DNA from: Lingula anatina
Lineage: Eukaryota; Brachiopoda; Lingulata; Lingulida; Lingulidae
Direction of reading: 5' to 3'
DNA: 64,000 nucleotides
Assembly: GCF_001039355.2 (NCBI RefSeq)
Contig: NW_019774414.1
Location: 396,536-460,535 of the forward strand
The stretch's first letter is position 1, and each line of letters begins with the position of its first letter. Positions 39,201 through 53,662 of the stretch are shown here, one piece after another. The notes below the pieces were generated by a model. That model was given only the letters and a program-made list of their open reading frames with translations, had not been told where the DNA came from and did no database searches. Position numbers and translations under genes: made by a program.

Positions 39201-42200
39201 ACTTATTTTCTATTCCCCGAGGCAAGGAGCACAACTTAGTTCATGGAAGATCCCAGACAGACGTAAATCTTTTCCTTAATGATTATATAATTGTTTTAAA
39301 ATTATGCAACAAAAAGTACCCTGAATTTTCATGTAAAAATTGAAAAAAGAGCAATTGCAAGAACTATATCTGTATTTATGTATTAATTGCTGATTTATAC
39401 ATGCCGTAGTTGCTGCTCGTGATGGACAGGTTATTTCCTTTTTGCCTTTTGGGAAGTGTTTTGGAGAATTCCTTATCTCTTTGGCAGCTCTTTCACTCGT
39501 TCCTGGAATTCAGAATTTAGAGTATTCTGACGTTTACATTTTTTTTAGAAAATGACTATTTTGGCTGTTTTTGATAGTCTCAAATAAACTTCTTTTCATT
39601 TCCAATGGTCATCTTATTTCTTCTTAAATCCTGCTTATTTTTTATATGGAACTGTAACCAATAAATAAGTTTATACAATGCAATTAAAACTAAAGAAAAA
39701 TACTTTAAAAAGAATAATTTGATAATACTTTTTGTGTCAAACAACATATGAGTTTGAGAAGATGTGAAAAGAAAAACTCAATAAATGGTGCTTTATTTGT
39801 GAACAAAAACTAAGGAAAATAGATCGATGCCCTGAAGCAGAGGACAAAAATGTTTGCCTTTTAGCCTAGTGATTTTCAACAACAACTGAAAATGTAGTCC
39901 CTAGCTACAGAATACATAGAGGCATGTGTAAAAATGTTTAAAAGATGAAAGGAAATGTGCTCACTTATTTCCCTAGATCACTATAGTAATGCCAATATGT
40001 GCTTCCATCTATCTCAATTCAGAGGAACTGTGAAGATTTGGTGAAGTAATACAAAACATCTGTATATGGGCATGTAAAAGTTGAGGTCACTTGATTTGGT
40101 GAATTTTAGCATTTTTGTTTTATTTTCTATATAAAAAGGCTCATATGTAGCATTTATGATGCACTTAACTGATTCTATTCCCATTGCCATTGATTCCTGA
40201 CACTGGTCATATATTAGAGTTGCATTATTTAAAGGCATAATGACACTTTACATACCCTCGCTTATGCTAAGATATGGAAAAATGGAGGAAAAAACATAAA
40301 AAATATGGATAATTTGCTAGAATCCACTTCATTATCCTGAGGAAATGTTCTTCACAGTAAGGGTAAAGAGCAAATGAACTCCCAGATGATTACAGCCTTA
40401 CATTTGGATTCGCAGTATTTTATATCAATTTATTGTATTTAGAACTACAATTCACCTTGTATAAGGTTAAATGCTCCATTTTAGAAATAGAGAGTTCTGT
40501 GTGAAAAAAAAAAACATTTCATTGGGTATCTAGCAGGAGGCTTTTTGGTTGCCAAAACTATGTGATTGATTTCTTCAGGTAACAAGTTGCAAAATGGCAA
40601 TGAAGAGGATTTCATGAGGTCATTTGTGTAAATTGGTAAAAAAAAAAAACAGATTTAATTATAAAATTTTTAGCATGTCAGTCTGAGGGCTCCTTTTTAG
40701 GGGAGGCCTATTTAAGGCTTTTAGAACACTGAAAAAACATATGGTCTGATTTTATTCTCATTTTTTTGGTCATCTGAAAATCTAAGCCAGAGAACAAGTG
40801 TGTCAATTTTGGAAAGCTGTTGGATCTTCCAGGTGATGATAAGTTTCTTATATATTTGGAACGATATTTTTGTATTTCTCTAAATTACGGATGCTATTTG
40901 AAACTATATGGTAGCATTTAATCAGGTTTATTGGAAATAATATGACTTCAAATGCATCTTTAAAATAAGGGAATCAGTGAGTTGGTTAATGAAGAGATCA
41001 GACATTGAAAATTTTATAATAACATAGGCAAATCTGTGTTGTATATTCTTATAGTTTATGTAGGTACACGGCACACTTAACCTTTATCTTCATTCTATTT
41101 AAACAGATAGCACATACGATGCTGTACAATGCTGTTAATCAACACAGAAAAAATAATTTTCTTAAGCACACATGTCCATGAAGTACACTATTTTGTTATA
41201 TCAGTAAAAAAATGTCACAAGGTGACTTTGAGGCCTTCGGAAGCTACCATTGAAAGGTTATGTGAGTACACAGTCGTTGAGCAGGATGAGTAATTGAAAT
41301 TTACGTCAGCATACAATTTTGCATGCTTACTTTCGCACCCCCTGTCTTGCATACACTTTTTAATGTAAATTAAGAATAAGTGGTGCTCTTTTGTTTTTGG
41401 ACTTGATCAATATTGCCAGATAAGCACCCTGAGTTTCATGCTTAGTATATATTTCATAGTTTCGGAGATATTGGGAATGGCAGAGGTATGCTGATAGTGG
41501 AGAGGTGGGCGAAACTTAGGTGTTACTTCTTGTGCAATAAGCATGCAGTTTTCTTTTCTTTACAGAAGACCCATTTTCAGGCCTACCCAACTACCAGACT
41601 CGGCACCGAATGATCCAGAATTCACCGGTAGATCAGACCACACTACCCATTTTCAAGGTGTGTGTCAGATCGCATTACACAGTATCATACCCTGAACAAA
41701 TTTTGAGTGGTGATGCAATGCTTTTCTACCCTGCTGAGAATCGTCACTATCACATCGCGTACTAGGCAAGAGCGGTGTCGCGTCTGATACTGTGTAATGC
41801 GATCTGACACACACCTTGAAAACGGGTAGTGTGGTCTGATCTACCGGTGAATCCTGGATCATTCGGTGCCGAGTCTGGTAGTTGGGTAGGCCTGCATTTT
41901 GGAAAAAGTTTAAGGAAGGAATTAATATGTTACATGAGGAAAATAAATTTAATAGACAAAATAAATCCTGTTATGTCTCTTGAGCTTATCTTTAATGTGG
42001 TTAACATTGACGTAAATTTTCATTATTGAGTTACTTAAAAGATAATGAGTGCGACACGTAAACTTATCACGAGTTGATTAAGAGCGTATATTTCTCATTG
42101 ATAAAGAAGTATTGATTTTCACTTGGAAAATTTGATGGCTGTCCCGTTATAAACATCCTTCGAATTAGTTCCTGTAATAATAAGGTTTCATTATGGTATC

Positions 42201-45200
42201 AAACTTGATTTGTTCAACGAAATAATGCCAATGATACTGTTCTGATAGGCTTGGCATTCCACATTGTGATCTTTGAAAATGAGGGAAATGATATTTACCG
42301 AATAGTGGAGACATCTTCATTTTGACAGAATGGTGTGTGATATTACAATTTTAACGGATGTCAGTGTCATTAGAAAGTCATTTGCCAGAAATAGTAGACA
42401 CACTTAGAGAAACAAAATAAGGAGACTCAGCTTCAATTTCCACGTATGCTAGTAAGTGGCCAAGTCTTTTATTTGCGCAGCGCTATATAAAAGACAAATG
42501 TATGCATTTCAATTTTTGAAAATACTAGCTTCAATTTCATCAGTGTTGGTGTAAGTCTCTCTCAATAGTGTATACTTTGGCCTCGTTACAGATAACATCT
42601 TCATTGGAGGGATCTTGCCGAAAGTGAAAATGATCCAGTAACTGTTTTGTACATTAACTGATCAATGTTAAGAGACCCTTAGGACACAGTTGATCTTATA
42701 CCAAATTCGGTTTATTATGCAATGTATTTTCAGCATTTTGATTGAGAAGCTTGAAAAGGATCCCTTTTTCTCCATTTACAAAATAATTGTTTTTGCTGTC
42801 AAGAATATCAGTCATAACTTCAGAGGATATCCAAAAATAGTCAGATATCCAGTTCAATTTTTAAACAAAAAGAAAAAAAACATTGTGTGCACACCCCATG
42901 ATATTCAGATAATTGACTTTGATGCAAATTTATCAAAATTGATTTCATTCACGCGAGAGAAGTAAAGGTTAAGTGCAAGAGATAATTACGAGAAGGTTGT
43001 CTAGTGGGCAGCTAATAAAAGAAAACGAGATGGATCATCTGGTAGCATGTCGAAAGGTTGTCATCTTACTTCCTCAACCCATTTTTCAAAAAGCATACCT
43101 TAATTGAAGTAATTCTCTTTGCTAAGAACTCCATGTAGTTTTTGTTTTTTTGCGATATTTTTCATGTTGCAAATTCAGTGAGTGGGTTCCCGGTGTCACG
43201 TAGGACATTGCGTGGGACATCAGGAAGTGAGTGTAAATGGTGCACATGTATGTCTATATCATTTCAGTAGAGGTCACCTTTGCAGCTTGCTCATTCCACC
43301 TACAGTTTTCACTGACAAATTGAATAGAATTTGATGAAGGGCTCACTGTCTTTAATTTGCAAATAATGTTCCTTTTTACATACATAGTCAAGAGCTTATT
43401 ATACCTATCTTTAGACTAAACAGAATTTTAACAGTCATCTAATAGTATGTGTTTTAGAAAACAATGTAAATGACACAAAAGGTAAAAAAAATAGTCATGC
43501 TTGATATCCTCAATAAACAAAATTGTCTACTTAACAGAGTATAGGGCTGGGCTTTGTGGATTTGTTTGATCAAAATTGTCCTAACTTCCTGTAGGAGCAT
43601 ATGGCCCAAGCTGTTGCAGATGTTTTACTGGGAATAATAATTCACAAGTGCCATGAACATTTTTCTACCTGCTGTTTCAACCTCTACAGATTGTTCAGAG
43701 AAAAGACAGCGGGTACCATTTGTAATGGTCTGTAATGGCCTGACACAGGCAGGATGAAGGGGCCTGTGACCAATTCATCTGCAGTGAAACATTTTTAACA
43801 AATAAACCAGAGTGTCTATCTGAATTACTTTTTATTATTTTTCAATATCAGTTATAACAAATGATGTAAAAGCAGTTTTTGAATGCCACCCTTGATCAGG
43901 CATTCAAGCCCTGTCTATGAAATTGTGGGGGGAAATATACCTCTGACCTGTGTTTTTCTTTTGTTTGCCAGCTGACATAGAAGAGCTGTATGCGTTCCAC
44001 TACACCTCCCCAGATGACATGCCCAAACACCAGGGCTGGAACTTCTTCAGTCTGGAGTCCGAGTACTTACGGATGGGTGTGCCCAATGCCCACTGGGCCC
44101 TCACACAGATGAATAAAGACTATGAGGTGAAAATTGTGTTTTTATCTGGTGTGTTTTTTTGAAATATTGAACAAAGTATTGTTTATAATAAAAATAAAAG
44201 ATGATGATGATGATTCATTTTGCTAACAAAAGTATACATCTGCTATAATTTATATGATCAAAAATTGGTTATAATAGTGATGATAATAATAATAGCAAAA
44301 TGTTCTGTAAGACTGCTCCACATTTGTCTTAGTACTGTGCACAATGTAAAGATTAAACTTAAAAATTCTAGAACATACCAACTAAAATTAGCAGTGACAT
44401 TATTTAAATGTTTTGATATTTTACATTAAGGAAATTTTAACACCACATATACTCTAAGTATAATATTACTCTTTGACAATATTTTAAGTTTTATATTTTA
44501 TTACAAGAACAAGGAACATTTTTCAGATTTGTGACACATATCCCAAGTATCTCTATGTTCCCAGTGGAGTCAGTACACCAGTGCTTATTGCCAGTGCTCG
44601 CTTCCGTAGCAGGGGAAGGTTACCAGTACTGTGTTATTTACACAACACCAATCAGGTAAGTCATTCATCAGTCTTCATAGCTGTATTCTTACCTTTTCTC
44701 GTCCATCCCATGGAAAAGCATGTCACTGGTATTTACATAATCCTGAGAAACCCCCTGGGCCATAGCACATAAAATTTTCACTCGAATGCCTAAAAATGCC
44801 CTGATTGGTAAGATTGGAAACTGGACTTAATTGCTAAAGACTTTTGTACATGACCAAGTTGAGACTCACTAGTAACATTTTGTTTATAGGAGTGCTGAAT
44901 GTACTTTAATTGCTTGGTTAACTGTTTTCAAAGAGGAATCTAATGTGGTTGTTGATCAATTGATTGTTTACCAACCCAATCTCCGTTCTTCAGGTTTTGT
45001 TATCAGAGCCTTGAAATGAATAGTGGAAATCCTGTGTTGTGAAAATGCGCATCAGATTGGATGGTTTCTTCTCACGTGAAATGCAATTAAGCTATTGATA
45101 AATTTTGATCTGTCATATTATGCTGTAGACTCCCCCACACATTGAAAGTTATTTCTTTGAAAATACACTGTCTGGTTATTACCAGATTTCCCCTGGGATA

Positions 45201-48200
45201 GGCGCCCCTGCTATAGGTATTGATTTATCATCATCCTGCTAGCTGAAAGATGATAGGGTATTTAAATGGAAGTTGAATGTTTTCATGGTGTTTTTTATCC
45301 AGGATCTGAGAGAAATTGTATATACACAAGTGTCAGTTTTTTTATCATGTGCTGGTCGACATAAAAGAGCATATTTATTTAGACCCAATTTTTTTTTGTG
45401 TATTTAGATTTAAGAAATTGTGTACTTTTGGTCGTTTTTGCATGTATATAATCGTGAGATTTACAAAATAAACATCCTATAGGTGATTGCTTTTGCATAG
45501 TATTCAGGAAGAAGGGGAAAAGGTTTATTAAATTGCTTCCCAGCTGCCTCATTTTTTTATAATACAAGTACCCTAAAAATTATGAAATAATCAGTTTTAT
45601 ATTTGAAATGGTCAGATTAATTAAGAACTTATTAATGTCATCTTATCTGAAAAAAGAATTTCATCTTATTAGACAGATCACGCCTTTGCTTTGCAATTGA
45701 CAGCTTGAAACTTATATTCGCAGATGGATATTTAAGCATTTCTTTTGAGTGTAACATAGAAATCAAGATGTGTCATAAGGTTATCTTTCTAAAATCTTCT
45801 TCATTATGTTCAGGCCGCCATCTGCAGATGCAGTCAGCCGTTGGCAGGGTTTAAGGCCAGATGTGAGGAAGACGAGAAGATGCTCCATGCCATCTTGAAA
45901 GCCAACCCCAAGTCCGAGTTCATGTATGTTGTGGATACACGGCCTAAGGTAGGTGGTCTGCGGGTAATGGAAAATATCTTTGATGACCAACTTTGTAGAG
46001 GAAATTAAGCTCTATGGGAAATGTTGTTTGTGCACCTGAGACCTGAATTTTGATCCACTGGATTTACTATTACTGTTCAGGTTTCCCAATATAATCATCT
46101 CTTGGTTTGGTGAAAAGCTGCTAAAACTTTTGTTAAACAGCTTATATGGTTTTGAACTCTATCAGTTTGGACTATCTAAAAATTCTTCATTGAATTTAAG
46201 TCTGGGCATACTGATTCTTTGCTCTTCAGTGTTTTGTGGAAGCGTTCTAGTTTCTTGTTTTTCCACATTTCAAGTGATTGTGGTTCATTTATTTATTTGT
46301 TTATTTATTTATTTATTTATTTATTTCACTCGCTGCACATTCTACTGGTCTTGGGCAACTCATGATACACTGCAATAAAATGTCTCTTTCCATATTTCTG
46401 AATCTTCTGGTCATGTTCACATCAGAACTAACATAGACCCGAATAATTGATGCCAGTGGTTGACTAGATGACACAGGAACACCTGTATATTTAAGGGTTT
46501 AAATCGCAATGTGAAGCATTATATACCAGGGCATTTTCTGATGTCATTTAGTTTATATATGGTTTAAGTTAGTCCATTTGTGAACAAAATTATTATTAGT
46601 TTCTTGGTCCATTTTGTTTTAACTGATATGTAAAAACCCCAAATATTGGTTTCTATGGTTAGAGCCTAATAGAAGTCAAATAAGGTGTAATTATATTTGT
46701 ATAAAGGCATAGGGGATTTTTTAAAGCGTTTTACAAATACACTACAATGTGTGTTCAAGGCATCTCAACATCAAATAGTGGTAAAATGATAATTAAAGTG
46801 AGAAAAATATATAATTTATTATAGAACTTCCAGACCACCAAAAGTTTGTCAGAAGCAAGAGATGGCAACATATTGTGTCTGGGTTGAATATAAGTTATCT
46901 GGAAAACTTTTTTACACATCATTTTTTTTTTCAAACAAAATAGATAAAAAAATATGAGAGCACAATGAAAATCTGCTTGGCTGGATGTATAGAACCAATA
47001 ATTTTTAAATTTCCCACTATGCCTTTAACTATAAAATGAAAATCACACCAAGCTTTTGTGCTATTACAGTTTGCCTTTGATGTTTTTATGTTTATGCACT
47101 GTAATTAAAAATTTTTTCTTTATTTTTCTTTTATTTTATGAAAATATACTTGCATTATCTTATAATAAAACATCCTTTATAGATGATAAGAACATTGAAA
47201 GAGCATAAAGTATAAAGCTTACAAATAGATTGAAGATTGTATTTCCCAAGTATCTAATGTTAATAGTATGCATTGCTGCTGCTCACCATTACTTTGCCTT
47301 TCATTGTTTATTTGAGTTTTATTCCTTGATTGTTTTAATGCCACCGCGTAGTACCAATGCATGTATGCACAAGCCAAGTTAAGTAAATTGAATTTTTTAT
47401 GGAACTTTTTATTTACGTTCTGTTTGATTTTATCCAAATTGTTCTCCCCTCGGATCCAGTTTTGTGTAGCTTACCTCTGTTTGATTTGGTTAGTATTTTT
47501 TGGCATTGTGTTTTGTTGCAAAGGTTTATCATGTGGACACTATTTAAAGTATATGTGTTTTAACATTTCCAACATTTTTCCTTTGAAACTCCTTTAAAGT
47601 TTGCCTTTTATCTACCGATAATTGTCAAATAGTATTGTGCATCACTAAACAAACCTTGATGGAACCTAAACCACTTATATGTTAACTCCCAAGTTACAAT
47701 GTCATGTATTGTTACATGCATGAAAATATCAGAAAAAACGAGAGACTTGTCAAGTTGATGGCAGATGTTCACATCTGAACTAGTGGGGGGACTTTCTTAG
47801 AAATAGACCTCAGTTTACATTATTGTTCTATTCTCTTCATTGCACTCCACTTTTAGTGTTGGTTGAAAGTGTGGTCTAGCTCTCTCTAGCTCTCTAATGC
47901 ATGTTGCTTGTAGCATGATAATCCAACAAGTGGCACAAGTATTTTCATTTGATTTGTGCCTAGTGTATTGGTAGTCAGGAAAGCATAAGTTTGATAAAAT
48001 AATGATTTATTTATGGTAATGAGGAGGATTGCTTACTGGACTTTTTTTCACCTCATGAAAACCGTTAAATTTTTCACTCAGTGACACATAGTTAAGTTAA
48101 TCATATTAATTTACATAAAGGATCTGTAGCTCCTTTTGTATTATACTCAATATTTGGCTGATTAAAAGATACAGAATTAGGCAATTATAACAGTAACAAA

Positions 48201-49579
48201 ACTACTGTTTCCTCTTATTCTGTATAGGGAAAGAAAAATACACTAAATTTTTGTATTAATTTTGTTTGAAGATTTTCTGAACAGTGGTGTGGGGGAAAAA
48301 AGCATGCATTTCCTTATAGAAGCCATTTGATAATGTTAAATGCAGATTTCAATTTAATTGGAATTCATGCCATTTTTGTAATCTATTTTTAGATAAAATT
48401 CAGTAATATATTTCCATTACCTCTCTTTACTTCTGTGCATTTTATTGCATGGCTGTTTGTTTTTTTAGAGGAAGGGATAGAGGTTGATTTTACCATGATT
48501 TTTAAATTATAGTTTACATTTCTCAGAATTTTTTCTAGAAGTCTTTACTAAGGTTCCATTTTTGTGCCAAGTCTTGGACTGATAGAGATGTTTTCTTTCA
48601 CTTACATTGAAATTCAAGCTCTTTATTCATGTCATTAAAAAATTATTTTAGAAAATGTCATGCTTAAGATTTAATGTTTTGTGACTCCAGATTTAAATTT
48701 TTTTCAAGATGAATGTATTATTTTATATACCTAGATTATTGGAAAACTCAGGACTAAGACATAAGCAATCACTCGTTTACATACTGTTATATATTCATAT
48801 ATTTTCAGAAATTGCACACTCTGTTACATGTATGTGTTTTGTATATTAAGGTGATGTTATGCATTGGACACATTTCTGTGTATCAAAATGACACAAGTGG
48901 TTTGAATTATATAGTATGTGACATATATCGTTATGTACACAAATTTAATTTTGGTACTTAGACCTCATGGCAGGAGTTTTTCAAGAAATATATGTTAGAA
49001 GATATGTACTGAGATGATCATGTTGTCATATTTTTTCTATTCCAGATTAATGCAATGGCTAACAGGGCAGCAGGGAAGGGGTACGAGAGTGAGGTCTTCT
49101 ACTCGGACATCAAGTTTCAGTTCTGTGGCATTGAGAATATCCATGTGATGAGAAGCAGCCTGCAGAAGCTGGTTGAAGGTGTGTGTGACAAGCATCTTTC
49201 ATTTTTTACCCATTTTTACACAAATTTTTTTTAAAGAATGATACTGTTTTATCTCTAGTTTCCTTTTTTATTTTGAACATTATAAGAAAAATATGTTGTT
49301 CTGTTTAGTTGTTATACCCTAAACGAAGTTTTTGAAAAATTACTGATTCAGTGTAACCAATCCTAAAGTTTTTACCCCAAACTGTAAAGTTTTCTTATTA
49401 GGGTATACACTGTAGGTAACAGATTTAATTATCTTTCATCCCATTTTTTTTTCTTTCATATGGGATGAGTAAAACCAAAATAAAATTAATTACAATGCAA
49501 TTTAATACACTGCTTGAGAAGAACCTCTGGGCTCCTGTGCATATGCCTACATACGTACACAAGCATGTGTCCATATGTG

Positions 49580-49629
<50 letters not shown>

Positions 49630-51675
49630 CCTACCCAACTACCAGACTCAGCACCGAATGATCCTGAATTCACTGGTAAATCGGACCACACTACTCGTTT
49701 TCAAGGTGTGTATCGGTACGCATTTCACAGTATCAGACGTGACACCGCTCTTGCCTAGTACGCGATGTGATAGTGACGATTCTCAGCGGGGTTGAAAAGC
49801 ATTGCATCACCACTCAAAATTTGTTCAGGGTATGATACTGTGTAATGCGTACTGACTCACACCTTGAAAACGGGTAGTGTGGTCTGATCTACCGGTGAAT
49901 TTAGGATCATTCGGTGCCGAGTCTGGTAGTTGGGTAGGCCTGACACACACACCTGTCTAACTTCTTTTGTGGCATTTAGATGTCACAGGTTGTTTTTTCA
50001 TGACTTTGGGAGTTTATAAACTAAAATTATGCTTTTGTCTAGTCAATCAGTGAAAAAAAAATGCCTTTTAAACACAATTATCTATACTGAACACTTCTTT
50101 TATTTCTCATTACAAAGTTTTTTGAATTCACCTCTTTATTCTTACAGCACAAAAGCAAGTGCTGATAACAAAAATAAAATTAAACAGTTGATAGAGTCTG
50201 ATACCATTATCCAATATCTCATTTGAGGCAATAAAGTGTTATCTACCCCTAGAAAGGGACATCAACTGCTGAAACTGAGAGATGAATCGGTAGATTGAGC
50301 AAATTAAAAAACGTGATATTTCAGCTTCCCTTAAAGGTTCTCTGATAAGACAAAAGGACAGTTAAAGTGACACTTTGAGCTGTAAAGAGAACCAGAAAAC
50401 GAAGTATCCATCCCCAGCTGACATTTGTAATCCAGTCGGTGTTTGGTCATTTGATGTTTAATGTTAGTAACCAGGGAGGCTTTTTTGTTCGGATCAGTGC
50501 TCTATTATTGGTGACAGGATATTGGAATTATAGACATCTGTGTAAAGGCTAATGAAATGATAGTGAATTAAATGCAACTTAAGTGCCACCTGTGTCACTA
50601 GAGGACAAAGCGGTCAAATTTAATAAAAACAAATTTGGTGCACGTGAAGATGTGGTCAATATAATCAGCCAGGATGTTGTTTCTAAAGGGAAAAAAATAG
50701 AAAAAGAAGAGGAGGAGAAAAGAGGAGTTTGAGTATGAAGCATTTTCTGAACTCTTGTGTATTTAACAGATATAGTCTAAGATGTAACTCTTCAAGGTAT
50801 CTCCAGTACTACTGTATATTTTATGAATTTACCGGCCAAAATTCACATGGGGATGGAGAGAGGTGTCTGTGGTCTGTGGTAAACAACTATCCTCATTCCC
50901 CTTTTCTGATCCACTACCCTATACAGCAAATGTTACAGTAATGATATTGCTACATGTATGTACTCGTTGCACTCTGACTTTTATTGATACATGTAGAACT
51001 AATGGGTCAAAGGCATGTTCAGTATATGCAGGCAGTGAACTAACTTAAGATAAGGGACACCTTACAACAATTTTTTTCGTGATTGAAGTTGTAGGAATTG
51101 TCCGTAATTTTCCAGCATGCATGTGTTATCCCAGGCCATTAAGAGTTAGAGCGGGTTCAAAAAGGTTTGCACAAAACCTTTATTTTTTTTCAGCAAAAAG
51201 CAATTGATTTCGATCCAGTCTGTGCAATCTCTCTGTAGACTTGTAGATTGTAACACTTGAGTTATATGCCCAGTAGTGTGAGAGTAGGGGGTTAACAAAG
51301 TAAAGGGTTGAAATCAACTGTTTACTGCCTGGCATTAGCACAGATCATTGTCTCCTTGATCTAAGCTGATTTAAGTAAGTAACAGAACCTAAGTTAAAAG
51401 AATGGAGCAAACTCAAGTATGCTGATCGAATTTTGGCCGATGACGGCCGCATTTATTGAAGGTCCCATTAGTAAAAAGAAATGAAGCAGATTAATGATAA
51501 ACACTGATTAGTGTTGACAAATGATATTAAAATAATGTGTGCGCCTGAAGTATCTACATTAAAAAATATAATTTCCTAACAAATAGTGCACACATTTCAA
51601 TTTGTGGGGTTCCCTTTTTGGCAAAATTGTTCTTAATACTATCTTTGACTATTACTTTTGTTTAGGTGTGTGTGT

Positions 51676-51737
<62 letters not shown>

Positions 51738-52441
51738 TGGGTGCTGTTTACCTCACCTTTATATGTTGTTTATCTTACAATATTCATATTTCAAACACTT
51801 GTTATTGTGAATCTGCACTCAAGACATTGAAAAAGTATGTAACATTATTGATTGAAAGACATCTATCTGCACTGTAAAAATAATCAGGCAGTTTTTCCCT
51901 AGGGCCCTCAGCCAACATTTGATTAGACTCTTTTGAAGTGGAAAGTATTCCTGTTCTTTAAAATGTTAGGGTAACATGATAGATGATCCAAGGAAATTTT
52001 AATGCTTTTGTAGGAATGTAGTAGCCATGCAATAACTTTTACCCTGATGAAGGGATTAAAGAGAATCTGTTTTTGATATGGAAAAAATGAAAAGAAATAA
52101 TGTTGTTTTGAAATTTTGGTAAGTGAGTTCCTTTGAAAACATAATTTTTTTTATGTTTAATCTTTTGCAGACATTTTGCAAATGACAAAATGGATTTGAC
52201 CAAATTTTCTTATATTTTACCCCAACTCCAAAAGAAAAGCACAATTTGATAAAGAACTACTAAAATAGTTCTCACAAATCTCACTCATCCTCACACACAT
52301 CAGCACTAAAACATTTACAATATATATATGTACAGTGGAATGGATATAGCAACAACAATTTGACCAGATGGTGACTGGGCTTGATGATGTACACGTATAT
52401 GGTCTTAAAATGATATATTGATAACTTAACCTATTCACTGA

Positions 52442-52474
<33 letters not shown>

Positions 52475-52688
52475 CTTTCTGCATTGTTTATTATGTCCTA
52501 AAGAGCCGGGCCCAAACAATGGTCCTGAGGCGCTAGAGGAAAGTTGTTCCTTTCTACTTCATTGATAGCACCCTCCATAGTATGTGTGTTGTTCGGAGGA
52601 GGACTATCTTCTGGACTTCGTGGATGTTGATGTTTCCAGGGATTTTGTCGGTGTATTTCTCTAATCCCTTCTTCACAAGTCCCAGAGC

Positions 52689-52787
<99 letters not shown>

Positions 52788-53608
52788 GCAGTGAGTGAGC
52801 TGAAGAATCCCTCAATGAGTGCTTTCCTGACAGGTCTGGAGACCAGTGGGTGGCAGAAACACATCCGAGCAATCATGGAGACAGCCGTGTTTATTGCAAA
52901 TGTGAGCAAACTTGGAACTATTGGTGATGAGTATCAACTTAACAGTAATAATGAGTGATGTTGAATCATAATAAGCACTGCTGAATGTGCCATGATAATA
53001 ATTGTAGTTTTCACAAAGGAATTGTGGTCAATATTTTGCCAAGATGTGTGATTATGCACGTGCAATTAAATAGATTGTTTTTGACAAAGATAAATGTTGT
53101 TACTATAATTATATCTTGATCTTTTTTGAAGATGTAAATGTCTTATAGATTAACAACTTTTGGGAAATTCTTACAGCTTTCTAGACAGAATTATGTAAAG
53201 ATCCAGCTGATACTAGAGATGTATAATGTCTAACATGCTTTATTTTCATAAAGCAGCAAAGAAAGTGGTTAAAATGTTTTAGAATTGAATTATAATGTTC
53301 TAATTTATTATATATTAAAATTCCTAACTCCAAGCAGCTACAAAAAATTTTTTTTCAAACAGTATAAATTATAAAATGATCATCACGATTTCCACACATT
53401 CCCATTTATAAGTTATTTTAAACAATTTTAGTCATGAATATAATTTAATACATGTGTATCTATAATTCTATTGTTTATTCCCAGGCGGTGGAGGATGGCA
53501 TCAGTGTTCTGGTCCACTGTTCTGATGGCTGGGACAGGACAGCACAGACCTGTTCTCTGGCCAGTATATTTCTGGACCCTTACTACAGGACCTTACATGG
53601 CTTCCAGG

Positions 53609-53662
<54 letters not shown>

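Noticed and set aside
52582-52909. Poly-Leu/poly-Ile open frames
   Set aside because: They are translations of the TTA microsatellite.
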